Part shown: positions 28,564 through 38,100 of the stretch, piece by piece
Layout of the letters: every line of letters begins with the position of its first letter
How positions within the stretch are numbered: the first letter of the stretch is position 1
Origin: Verrucomicrobiales bacterium
GTDB taxonomy: Bacteria; Verrucomicrobiota; Verrucomicrobiia; Verrucomicrobiales; DEV007
DNA length: 64,000 nt
Direction: 5' to 3'
Assembly: GCA_029213065.1 (NCBI GenBank)
Contig: JARGPH010000002.1
Coordinates: 211,101-275,100, forward strand
Translations under genes and position numbers: made by a program
Notes under the pieces: model-generated
Database searches by the model: none
What the model was told of the DNA's origin: nothing
Seen by the model: only the letters and a program-made list of their open reading frames with translations

Positions 28564-30513
28564 ATGACCACCCCACTGGATTCCGCCCCCATCCTGGAAG
28601 CTTCCGGCAAGAAGCAATCGACTCAGCAGGAACGATTTGAGAAAGTAAGAACGTTGGTCCACTCCGATTCCAATTCAGCCTCGAAAGCTCTCGCCCTGGA
28701 GGTTGCAGAGATGATCCGGGCGAGGCAGGCAGCGGGTGAAAACCTTGTCCTGGGTCTCGCGACAGGGTCGACGCCGGTTCCTTTTTACCGCGAGCTGATC
28801 CGCCTGCACGAGGATGAGAAGTTGAGCTTCCATAACGTGACAACGTTCAACCTCGACGAATACTACGGTCTCACCCAGGGGCACCCGGAGAGTTACTACC
28901 GGTTTATGCGGGATCAGCTTTTCGATCATGTCGATATCCCGGCGGAGCAAATCAACATTCCGGATGGGACTGTGGCGATGGAGGCGGTTTACGATCACTG
29001 TCTCGACTATGAGCAGCGCATCGAGCAGGCGGGCGGTCTCGATCTCCAGATTCTGGGTATTGGCCGGACCGGTCATATTGGATTCAACGAACCCGGTTCG
29101 TCGGAGGATTCGATTACGAGGATGATCACGCTCGACCGGGTGACGCGCCAGGATGCGGCGGCGGATTTTATGGGCGTCGCGAATGTGCCGCGCTCCGCGA
29201 TCACGATGGGGGTCGGAACGATTCTGAAAGCAAGGCGTCTCGTTCTCATGGCCTGGGGTGGGAACAAAGCGGAGATCGTGAGAGAGGCGGTCGAAGGTGA
29301 AGTCACCGACCAAATTTCAGCGAGTTTCCTGCAGGACCATGACAATGCCACCTTTCTGATCGATAAAGCGGCCTCGACGGCCCTGACACGGTTTCAATTT
29401 CCCTGGCTCGTGGGAACGGTCGATTGGGATGACCGCATGAGAAAACGCGCCGTGGTCTGGCTCTCGGGCAAGTTGCAGAAGCCAATTTTGAAGCTCGTTG
29501 ACGAAGATTACAACGAAAGCGGAACGGGGGAGTTGCTCGCGTCCACCTCGCAGGAAGCCTACGAAGTGAACATCAGCGTCTTTAATCACGTTCAGCACAC
29601 GATCTCGGGATGGCCGGGAGGGAAGCGGGACGCGGATGACACCCACCGTCCCGAGCGGGCCTTTCCCTTTCCGAAGAGGGTTCTCGTGTTGTCTCCGGAA
29701 CCGGCCGATGCCTTCATTGGAATTGGAGGCACCCTTGAACGTCTTAAGGAGCAGGGGCACATCGTGAAGCTCGTTTTTCAGACTTCGGGGAATTTGCGCG
29801 TTGCCGACGGTGCGGCCCTCAACTTTGCGCGCGTCGTGCTGGAAATGGCAGAGGAGGAATCGCATGCAAACACGAACTGGAAGAGCCAGAAAGAATACGC
29901 GAACAGCATTGTTGAGGCGATCAAAGAGAAGGGGGAGTTCGGAATTGACCCTGAGCGGGTACGCAAATTGAAGGGGCTCATTCTACGAGGGGAAGCCCGC
30001 GATGCCGCATCTGTATGTCGGATGGAATACTCTGAATCTGAGTTCGTTGACCTTCCTTTTTACGAAAATGGTAGATACCGTCGTTTCCAGACCACTGAGG
30101 ATGATGTTTCCCTCATGAACGGGGTGATGAATGAATTCACGCCCGATATTGTCTTCGCAACCGGTGACGCCGGCGATCCGAGTTCGGTTCAGGCGATCTG
30201 TTTCCGCGCCTTTGAAGCGGCATGGAATGAGTTGAGCGGCGCCGCCTGGAGACGAGAGTGCAACGTGTGGCTCTACCGCGGACGTGATCGCCCCTACGAG
30301 GCGCACGAAATCGAAATGGCGGTACCGATGAGCCCTGACCAGATGGACCGGAAAGCGGAGTCGATTCGCAAGTTTATCTCGATTGGAGACGATGATCAAA
30401 ACGCTCTGATTCGCAACCGGGAAGCGGCTGCCACCTACGATGCTCTCGGGCTGGCTGAGTATGAGGCAATCGAGGCTTTCCAAAAGTGGAAGGGGAATAA
30501 AGCGGCGAAATGA
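28564..30513 (+). CDS. nagB: Glucosamine-6-phosphate deaminase fused to a degenerate PIG-L/LmbE-type domain
   Basis: ATG 28564 is the best start (the frame is open further upstream through non-conserved sequence). The N-terminal half is NagB: LGLATGSTPVPFYREL, TTFNLDEYYGL (catalytic Asp), ILGIGRTGHIGFNEPGSS (His acid/base loop) and ITMGVGTILKA. NagB turns glucosamine-6-P into fructose-6-P and ammonia. The C-terminal half starts at about nt 29680 with a deacetylase-like strand and GGTLERLKEQGHIVKLVFQTSGN. Its metal motif SPHPDD is replaced by SPEPAD, losing the His and first Asp, so it is probably non-catalytic. Such fusions occur in Bacteroidota and Verrucomicrobiota. DUF167 overlaps by 4 nt. 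Confidence 0.9.
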   Translation: MTTPLDSAPILEASGKKQSTQQERFEKVRTLVHSDSNSASKALALEVAEMIRARQAAGENLVLGLATGSTPVPFYRELIRLHEDEKLSFHNVTTFNLDEYYGLTQGHPESYYRFMRDQLFDHVDIPAEQINIPDGTVAMEAVYDHCLDYEQRIEQAGGLDLQILGIGRTGHIGFNEPGSSEDSITRMITLDRVTRQDAAADFMGVANVPRSAITMGVGTILKARRLVLMAWGGNKAEIVREAVEGEVTDQISASFLQDHDNATFLIDKAASTALTRFQFPWLVGTVDWDDRMRKRAVVWLSGKLQKPILKLVDEDYNESGTGELLASTSQEAYEVNISVFNHVQHTISGWPGGKRDADDTHRPERAFPFPKRVLVLSPEPADAFIGIGGTLERLKEQGHIVKLVFQTSGNLRVADGAALNFARVVLEMAEEESHANTNWKSQKEYANSIVEAIKEKGEFGIDPERVRKLKGLILRGEARDAASVCRMEYSESEFVDLPFYENGRYRRFQTTEDDVSLMNGVMNEFTPDIVFATGDAGDPSSVQAICFRAFEAAWNELSGAAWRRECNVWLYRGRDRPYEAHEIEMAVPMSPDQMDRKAESIRKFISIGDDDQNALIRNREAAATYDALGLAEYEAIEAFQKWKGNKAAK

Positions 30514-30734
30514 AATACCTTTCGGTGAAAGTGAAACCCGGCTCTAAACGCCCCGGGATCAGCGAACTTGAGGATGGGATTCTCGAAGTGAGAGTGAAAG
30601 CGCCTCCTGTAGACGGGAAGGCGAATGTGGAGGTGATCAAGGCGCTTGCGAAGCACCTCGGGCTGAAGCGAAGTCAGTTGGAGATTAAGACCGGTGCAGG
30701 ATCGAAGCTGAAGCGGATTTCTATCTCGGAGTGA
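30510..30734 (+). CDS. DUF167/YggU family small protein
   Basis: A 74-residue protein with the family pattern VKVKPGSKRPGI, VRVKAPPVDGKANVEVIKALAKHLG and SQLEIKTGAGSKLKRISI. Its ATGA start overlaps the stop of the NagB fusion, so translation is coupled. The family is widespread and structurally known but has no agreed function. Confidence 0.9.
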   Translation: MKYLSVKVKPGSKRPGISELEDGILEVRVKAPPVDGKANVEVIKALAKHLGLKRSQLEIKTGAGSKLKRISISE

Positions 30735-30749
30735 GCATCAGGGATTCGA

Positions 30750-31919
30750 CTAGAGTCCGAAGATCGGCGCGGGAACGAGGAAGGCATGTTGTTCGAGCAG
30801 GCTCAAGGTTCCGTGCCAGCTGAGATACTGCGTCGACCAGACGACGAAAACGTAGGCTGCTGAAACGGGGATGAACCCCAGTCTCGTGATCCATCTTGCA
30901 GTCCAATGGGAGGCGGACTCCCTCTTTTCAGCACGTGACACGGCCCATCCGAGGAGAAGGCGGGCCGGAAAAATGAAGAGGACAAATAACACGTTGGGAA
31001 GCCATGCCACTTCACGCGGCGCGAGCTCGATCTTAAGAAGGTAAAGCGGTATTGCGAAAAGGAGGGTCACGAAGAGAGCGATCCAGAAGGCGAAGGGGGC
31101 CCGGCGAAAAAGCTGCCTCGCCGGCTTGAGAGAGAGAAAGTCGCGGAAATCACCGGTCATCGCGAAATGGGTTTGGAGAAAGGGAACGTAGAGCACCGCA
31201 AACCCGAGAAGTATGCCCCCGAACAACGAGCCAAGACCGACTACGGCGTTGTTCTGAGCGCTTCCGGCGGCAATCATGATGAGCAAAGGCAGGGCGAGCC
31301 AAATGGCCGCGCCGGCGAACCCGCGAAGCCCCAGCCAGAAAAGTGCGGGGATTCCAGCGGCGTTCCATTTTGCTTTCACCGAATGAATGAATGGTCTGAG
31401 CGAATGGGACTCTCCGAGCCAGCGGATGAATCGAACCGGTGCCGGCCAGAGAAAGTGACGGATTTTTCCACCCCGGATCATTGCCCATAGAAGGTGCAGA
31501 GTCACGAGGACGATCATGACCGCGAGAAGAACCCGCAGGTTGTTGGCAGACTGGCTTCCCGCTTCGATCAGTTCGGCATCCTGCCAGAAGCTGTGAATGA
31601 GGCGAACGGGTAGAAACCAGAGCCAGGAGGCGAGGATGATTCTGCCGAGGGTGGAGAACTCACGCAGTCCGATGAAGCCGTCACGTAGGCGACCGCTCCG
31701 GGCAACACGACCGGATCCCTCGAGGAGATAGCCGAGACTGATGAGATTGAGAATAGGGATCACCGAAATAACGGCCAGTCCCAGAACGAGCGTGATGAAC
31801 CCGAAGAGTGTCCGGAAGGCCGAGAGGCAACGGCCCGTGATTCGCCTGAAAATCCCCGGGGTTCGTTCGTCCGGAAGCGCAGGAGGTTGAATCGGTGTAG
31901 TGGGGGATTGTACGAGCAT
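30750..31919 (-). CDS. Polytopic membrane protein, DUF4013-like
   Basis: The product is 389 residues with about six to seven membrane segments, including FGFITLVLGLAVISVIPILNLISLGYLLEGSGRVARSGR near the N-terminus, where GYLLEGSGRVARSG resembles bacterial DUF4013-type proteins. Others are AIWLALPLLIMIAAG and FAFWIALFVTLLFAIPLYLL. No catalytic motif is seen. It is transcribed in the same direction as the upstream CNNM/CBS protein gene, about 90 nt away, and converges on the DUF167 gene with only 15 nt between. Confidence 0.75.
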   Translation of the reverse strand: MLVQSPTTPIQPPALPDERTPGIFRRITGRCLSAFRTLFGFITLVLGLAVISVIPILNLISLGYLLEGSGRVARSGRLRDGFIGLREFSTLGRIILASWLWFLPVRLIHSFWQDAELIEAGSQSANNLRVLLAVMIVLVTLHLLWAMIRGGKIRHFLWPAPVRFIRWLGESHSLRPFIHSVKAKWNAAGIPALFWLGLRGFAGAAIWLALPLLIMIAAGSAQNNAVVGLGSLFGGILLGFAVLYVPFLQTHFAMTGDFRDFLSLKPARQLFRRAPFAFWIALFVTLLFAIPLYLLKIELAPREVAWLPNVLFVLFIFPARLLLGWAVSRAEKRESASHWTARWITRLGFIPVSAAYVFVVWSTQYLSWHGTLSLLEQHAFLVPAPIFGL

Positions 31920-32012
31920 TTACACCTCACGAAGACGGGGGCTTGGAGGAAATGGTTACACCTTTAGAGCAATCTCCGGAAATCGGCGCTCCGTCTCGAA
32001 ATTCCGGAGCCC

Positions 32013-33452
32013 CTAGCCGGCCGGGCTCGCTTGCGCTTCCTCGTCGGCTTCTTCGGCAGAGATTTCCTCCTCGGGCAGCTCGTCTTCGCGTACAAAACGA
32101 AGATGCTGAATGGAGCGATCATCGGCTTCGATCACCTCGACACGGTAGCCGGCGATACGAGTCTCCTCTCCGTCGACGGGAAGACGCCCGAGATGATTGG
32201 TGAGGTAGCCACCCACGGTGCTGACGTCAGGGTCTTCCAGATCGAGGTCATCGACTTCGTCACATAACTCGTGAAGGGGAAGCCAGCCCTCAACATTGAA
32301 TTCTTCTTCGCTGATGCGTTCAAATCCGGTTTCTTCGGGATCGTCAAATTCGTCACGAATCTCTCCGACAACCTGATCGAGGACGTCATCGAACATAACC
32401 AGTCCGATCGATCCGCCGAATTCATCGACGACGAGGGCCAGGTGAGCGCGCTCCGCGAGAAAGCGTTTCAGCATTTCATCGAGAGGAAGATCTTCCGAAA
32501 CCCGCATCAGATCCCTCTTCAGAGCGAAGAGATTGGGTGCTTCTTTATCCATTTCCCCGAGCAGATCCTTGATGTGGATGAGGCCGAGGGTGCTGTCGAG
32601 GTGACGATCGACGAGCGGGAATCGAGTGTGCTTTGACTCCAGCGCGATCTCCAGATTCTCGCGAAAGGTGCGATGCACATCGAGTGCAACGACGTCATTC
32701 CTCGGCGTGAGGATGTCGCGAACAATCAACTCATTCAATTCGAGGGCGTTGATGAGGATAGTTTGTTCGGTCGGTGTCACTTCTTTGGCACGGCCGGTTT
32801 CCTCAACGAGGAGGCGAATCTCAGCAGCGGTGTGTGTAACCGTTCCATTTTCCATCGGTTGAATATGGAAAAAAGATCTCAGCAAAAAGTCTGAAACCTT
32901 GTTGATTGCCCAGATAGGTGCGGCAAACAGGTAGTAGAAAAATGTTACCGGCTTGCTGCAGGAGATCACGGTTCCCACCGTCCGGCGAAGACCGAAAACC
33001 CGTGGAATCAACTCACCAAAGGTCATGTGAATCACGGCGAGGATGACGAGACTGATCAGGAATCCGACGATGGAATGAAAATCGTCCGGCAAATTGATGA
33101 GATTGAAGAGGGGCTCCAGATACGACGCAACAAATGGGGTTCCAATCGCTCCGATAATGAGGCTGGAAATCGAAATCCCGAGCTGACACGCCGAAATGTA
33201 GGCGTTCAGGTTGGTCGACATTTTCAGAGCGGTGTCAGCCCCTTTGCGACCTTCCGCGGCGGCTTCCTCGATCTGGGAGACGTGAACTTTGATCAACGCG
33301 AACTCTGACGCGACGAAGAGGGCATTGAGGAGAAGAAACGTAACCAGGATGAGGATGGAAACGAACGGTCCGGGAAGATGTAGCGCAAGCTCGGACAGCA
33401 ACGTGCTGTTGAGAGAATCAGCCTGAAAAGGCAGAACAGAAAGGGTGATCAT
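32013..33452 (-). CDS. CNNM/CBS-domain protein, HlyC/CorC family
   Basis: Order: an N-terminal DUF21/CNNM membrane domain (about residues 30-200, FLLLNALFVASEFALIKV, with four helices), two CBS domains (from RDILTPRNDVVALDVHRTF through LALVVDEFGGSIGLVMFDDVLDQVVGEIRDEFDD) and a C-terminal CorC/HlyC domain (FNVEGWLPLHELCDEVDDLD, VGGYLTNHLGRLP). The family is tied to Mg2+/Co2+ efflux or resistance; CBS domains bind adenine nucleotides. A 6-bp hairpin (31988-32010) follows but lacks a T-run. Confidence 0.92.
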   Translation of the reverse strand: MITLSVLPFQADSLNSTLLSELALHLPGPFVSILILVTFLLLNALFVASEFALIKVHVSQIEEAAAEGRKGADTALKMSTNLNAYISACQLGISISSLIIGAIGTPFVASYLEPLFNLINLPDDFHSIVGFLISLVILAVIHMTFGELIPRVFGLRRTVGTVISCSKPVTFFYYLFAAPIWAINKVSDFLLRSFFHIQPMENGTVTHTAAEIRLLVEETGRAKEVTPTEQTILINALELNELIVRDILTPRNDVVALDVHRTFRENLEIALESKHTRFPLVDRHLDSTLGLIHIKDLLGEMDKEAPNLFALKRDLMRVSEDLPLDEMLKRFLAERAHLALVVDEFGGSIGLVMFDDVLDQVVGEIRDEFDDPEETGFERISEEEFNVEGWLPLHELCDEVDDLDLEDPDVSTVGGYLTNHLGRLPVDGEETRIAGYRVEVIEADDRSIQHLRFVREDELPEEEISAEEADEEAQASPAG

Positions 33453-33562
33453 TCAAGTCTCGATAAATCGGCACCTGCAAAAAACACGAATTGGTAACAA
33501 GCGGCGCAAAGCGCGCATTTTAAGGCGAAAAAAGCAAAACTGCCAGTGATTTGTGAATCGGG

Positions 33563-35053
33563 CTAATCAGAGGCTGGAAATGGAAGTACCATGGGTAATC
33601 CGCTGGGAACACTTTCAGGTATTGTCGACTCGAGATTTCTGGCGGACGGGCTGGTGAGCGATTTCAAAAATTCAACGAGATCGCTCACTTCCTCATCGGA
33701 ATAGTAGGCAGGGATCTTGTGCGCCGGGTCCATGGTCTTTTTGACCAGCTTGACGACTTCACTGCTGTTGTGCACTGCGCCGCGGAATTCGGGTTCAAGT
33801 TGTCCGGCGTCATAGTTGTCGAGCTCAGATCCGGGACTGAGTTGATGTCTCACAGCCCCCTCGAGGGTGGTGTAGGCACCATTGTGCATGTAGGGAAAGG
33901 TGAGTTCCACATTGCGGAGAGGGGGCGTTCTGAATTTGAATCGATCCTCAAGGCCGTAATCACTGCGAAGCATGATTCCAAGGTCGTAGTCCTCCTGCTC
34001 GTTGGGGCCGGGGCCGATCGGCACCACGCCCATATTGTAGTGCTTTTGATCCGTGAGAAGTTTACCTGAATGACAGGAGGCACAGTTGGCTTTTCCATAG
34101 AAGAGCAGAGCGCCGCGGAGCTGTGGCTCACTGAGAGCATCGGTTTCGCCGGCGAGAAAACGATCAAACGGGCTGTCGTAGAACGAAAAGGAGTCAATCT
34201 CGAACGCGGCGATAGCATTCGCGGCGTGAGCGAAGTGAATCTCGTCCTGTGCTAATTCCGGATAGGCCGCTTTGAACATCTTGCGGTAAGCCTCCACGTT
34301 CATAAGCCTTTGCACGAGTGCGGCCCAGATTTCCTCTTCGTTCTGGCCGAGGACTTCACCGACTTCGTTGTGCACACCGGCCGAATCTCTTTCGCCTTTG
34401 GTCCCGCGCATCTCGGCGTTTGAGAGAACCGGCATCATTGCCTGAGCCGCGAGCACGTTTTCAACAATATCGGGCATCACGACCTGATAGTAATTTTCGG
34501 TTTTGGTGAGTCTCGCCTGATTGACGACGAACTTCCCGTCCTCCCGCTGGTAGCACCGACTGTCCCAGAACATGGAATGCCAATCGGAATCTCCGCGGTT
34601 GAAAATTTCAGGCGAATTACGGGGCGTGAAAGGGTGCGCGGCGCTGCTCAGGTTGAATCCCATGAGGACCGGGTCGCGGCCCTCCACATCAACGAGGCGC
34701 AATCCCTCCGGCATGCGGCGTCCTTTATCGACGTAGGCTCTCGTTCCCACGGCGCGCGATCTGCCATCGGCAGTAGCGGTGAGAGGGTGATGACAGGTTG
34801 CGCAGGAGACATCGCGATTGCCCCCGATGAGGGGATCAAAAAAGAGCGCCTGTCCAAGTTCAAGTCTCTCTTTGGAATATTCCTGTTTCGGATCCAGAAC
34901 GGTCACGTGATTCTGCTCGAGAAGCGCCTGAAGTTTGGCAACGGGATCGGCTTCCTCTGCCACGAGTGGCGTGGGCAGAGTCATTCCCAATATCAGGAGC
35001 GCGATGAGGGCGCCGACTGCGTGAATCGGAGATGGTTTGATTGGTCGTTTCAT
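33563..35053 (-). CDS. Periplasmic di-haem cytochrome c peroxidase (CcpA/MauG superfamily)
   Basis: A signal peptide (LIALLILGMTLPTPLVAEE) precedes two haem-binding CxxCH sites, CATCHHPLTATADGRSRAVG and, after DTDALSEPQLRGALLFYGKAN-like sequence, CASCHSG. Further family motifs are GQALFFDP near the start and FRTPPLRNVELTFPYMHNGAYTTLEGAVRHQ. The family reduces peroxide or carries out MauG-type oxidations in the periplasm. It lies directly downstream of the FG-GAP giant (82-nt gap, same strand); pairing of these two families suggests joint expression. Confidence 0.92.
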   Translation of the reverse strand: MKRPIKPSPIHAVGALIALLILGMTLPTPLVAEEADPVAKLQALLEQNHVTVLDPKQEYSKERLELGQALFFDPLIGGNRDVSCATCHHPLTATADGRSRAVGTRAYVDKGRRMPEGLRLVDVEGRDPVLMGFNLSSAAHPFTPRNSPEIFNRGDSDWHSMFWDSRCYQREDGKFVVNQARLTKTENYYQVVMPDIVENVLAAQAMMPVLSNAEMRGTKGERDSAGVHNEVGEVLGQNEEEIWAALVQRLMNVEAYRKMFKAAYPELAQDEIHFAHAANAIAAFEIDSFSFYDSPFDRFLAGETDALSEPQLRGALLFYGKANCASCHSGKLLTDQKHYNMGVVPIGPGPNEQEDYDLGIMLRSDYGLEDRFKFRTPPLRNVELTFPYMHNGAYTTLEGAVRHQLSPGSELDNYDAGQLEPEFRGAVHNSSEVVKLVKKTMDPAHKIPAYYSDEEVSDLVEFLKSLTSPSARNLESTIPESVPSGLPMVLPFPASD

Positions 35054-35135
35054 CCTCTAAAGTAGGTATACAGCTTTGAATATAGTTTAACAGGCCCGTC
35101 AATAGGTATCGAGCCTCTCTTTCCGGGGCGGCCGG

Positions 35136-38100
35136 CTATTTGCGGTCCAGCTCAAGAAATTTCGCTTCAGGAGCTGCTTTGGTTACACTGGTTTTGCCGT
35201 CAGGCCATCGAACTGTGACTTCGATCGGCGTTTTCGTGTTCTTCGGAACCGCGAAGATGAGGTCTGATCCGGACTGTCCGAGGTAGCTTCCGCCCGCAAA
35301 GATTTCAGTGGTTTGGGGCGCAAAATTACCCGCCGCGACGGTGACCTTCGCTCCGATGCTCTGAGGATTCCCCGGTGCGCCTTTCAGTCTGATTCGCAAA
35401 GGAGTTCCCGGCGAGCGATCCGCGAGATCATTAATGAAAATCTGAGGATCTGCGTCATTCACGCCGACTACGAAATCCTCCCAGCCATCGAGATTCACAT
35501 CAATCGCAGCGAGGCTCTTTGCGTCTCCGGGGACGACGAGTCCGCTCTCGTGATGCCAGATCAGTTCAAAAGGCTCCGAGGGGTTGCCGGTTCCTTTCAG
35601 CAGTGTGCTGAGGCCGCCGTCGAGACGGCCCTGCTCTGCGGTGATGTTGAAGTGATTCTGAACAATGTAGCAATCGCACAGGCCGTCGAGATCGATATCG
35701 CGGAGAACAATTCCGAATCCCGGCGAAATCTGAGCGAGATGGGGAAGGGCCTTCATCTCGAAGCGTCCCGTTCCATCATTAATGAGAAGGGAGCTGTCCA
35801 TATTGTTCGCTCTGAACTGGCTAGCCGCCTGGATCTTGTCGATATCGTAAATGCCTGAGAGCGGTAGCGATGCGTAGTTGTGGAAGGTTTGTATTTTATC
35901 CGCTATGAACGGCATAGCGCCAACGGATGCCATGAAGCCCCGGCGGGGATAACAAATTGTTTCGCCGTTCTCGTTGAGGAAGCGGGCTTCAACAATGTGC
36001 GATTTTCCCGAATTATCGAAGTCACCGAAGAAGATCAACTCGGGTGACTCGAGGCTGGCATTGTAGGTGGAGTTTCGTCCAAGATTCGTGACGACGTAAT
36101 CGATGTCTCCATCGTTGTCGATATCGCGACCATCGATCCCGGTCCACCAGCCATGGGAGGCGAGTCCGGTGCCTTCAAGTCCCGCTGCTTCGCTTTGATC
36201 CACGAAGGTACCCTGCTTGTTTTTGAAAAACTTGATCGGGCCCCACTCAGTTGTGACGAGGAGGTCGAGCCAACCGTCATTATCAGGATCACTCCAGAGC
36301 GAACTGGTGACCATCCCGGGTTCGAGCAGTCCCGGAGCCACTGTCGCGGTAACATCAGTGAATGTGCCGTTGTCATTTCGCAGGAGCGAACTCTTTGGCG
36401 AGAGTGGAAACATCCCCGGAACGGACCGGGAACCGACAAAGAGATCAAGATCGCCGTCGCGGTCAAAATCCGCGGCGGAAACCGTGCCTGAGCTGTTCAT
36501 TGAACCGGGCAGGGTATTTTCGGGGGCCGCCGTGAAATTGCCGTTTCCATCATTGAGGTAAAGCCTGTCGAGCAGCACCGGAGAGTTCGGCGTCGCTTCC
36601 ACGCCGCCACTGGCTGCGTAGAGATCCAGATCGCCATCACCATCGATGTCGACGAGAAGCATTCCCATGTCTTCGAAGCGGGCATCCTCTTCAAAAACCG
36701 CTTGAGGGTCCGGAGCGAGGATGACATCGCCGGAGCCGGGGGTGGTTTGATTTCTGAAAATCTGGGTCGGCTGTCCGGCGGCACCGGATAGAACGAAATC
36801 GGGGTCGCCGTCACCATCTACGTCTCCCCATGCCTGACCGGGCCCGAGTTGTGACAATTTAAAAGGGAGGAGCGGTTGCCGGTCGTAGTCGTCAAATTCG
36901 AGCTCTTTGTGAGAAAATCCTTTGAGCGAAGGGACTTCGCGGAACCACGGGTTTTGGAGCTCACGTGATTGAACCGGCGGATCCGGTTTTGCACCGGTGT
37001 CCGGCTCGGTGATTGTATAGCGATGATTCACTTTGAGGTCGTCAATTTCCTGAATCTCTCCACTGGGCCATTCCAGTCGCATTTTGGTGATGGCCGCGTT
37101 CTCTCCGAGACCGAATTGCAGGATAGGTTCATCCGCGTCGAGGTAGCCTCCATAGGGAAACAACTGTCGGCTCTGTTTGGTTCCGTCAGGCGTCTCAATG
37201 GTGACCAGCGTCCCGATTCCCTGAGTGTTGCTCCGGGTTCCTTTCAATTCGACCACGAGCCGATTTCCCTCAGTGCTCTGGTTATGGTAAACGCTGAGAG
37301 GATCATCGAGATTGGAGGTGAGGAGATCGACCCGACCGTCGCCGTCCAGATCAGAGAGGGACGCACCGTATGACATACCGACGTGATCAAGGCCCCATGC
37401 CTTGGAAACGTCATCAAATTGAAAATCTCCCAGATTCTTGTAGGCCAGATTCTGCTCGCGCCGCGTCGGAGTGTCACGGTAGTGATCCCAGTGAGTCTTT
37501 CCGACCAGTGTTGCATGGCTGATTTCCGGCAGATCCGAGTGATTGAACTGACGGGGAATCCCGTTGCAGAAAAAGAGGTCCGAGAGTCCGTCGTTGTCAA
37601 AATCAGCACTTCGAATCGCCCAGGTCCATTCCGTCTGAGCCACGCCCGCCATCCATGCGCCTTCGAGGAACTCGTTCGTGCCCGTATTAACATGCATCGT
37701 GTTGTGCATGATCTGCTCGGCTCCGTCCACGTAATACAGATTGTCATGTCGATCGGCCATCGAAGCCATTGATGCCATCTGCATGTAGTGCGTCTTGGGC
37801 ATCATGTCAGCGAGGAGAAAATCGATGTATCCGTCGTTGTTGAAGTCGCTCTGAACCGCGCCCATGGAGAACCAGGTGGTGTGCCGAACGTGCTTTTCGG
37901 ACACTTCTGTAAAAGTTCCGTCGCCATTATTGCGATAGAGGAAATCAGGGCTCTTGAAATCGTTGCCCACGTAAAGGTCGGGCCAGCCATCGTAATTGTA
38001 GTCCCACCACGTCGCGGAATTGCCCCAGTGACGCTCCTTTGTGATGCCTGCCGCCTCAGTAATTTCGACAAAACCTTTTTCACCGTCGTTGCGTAAAAAG

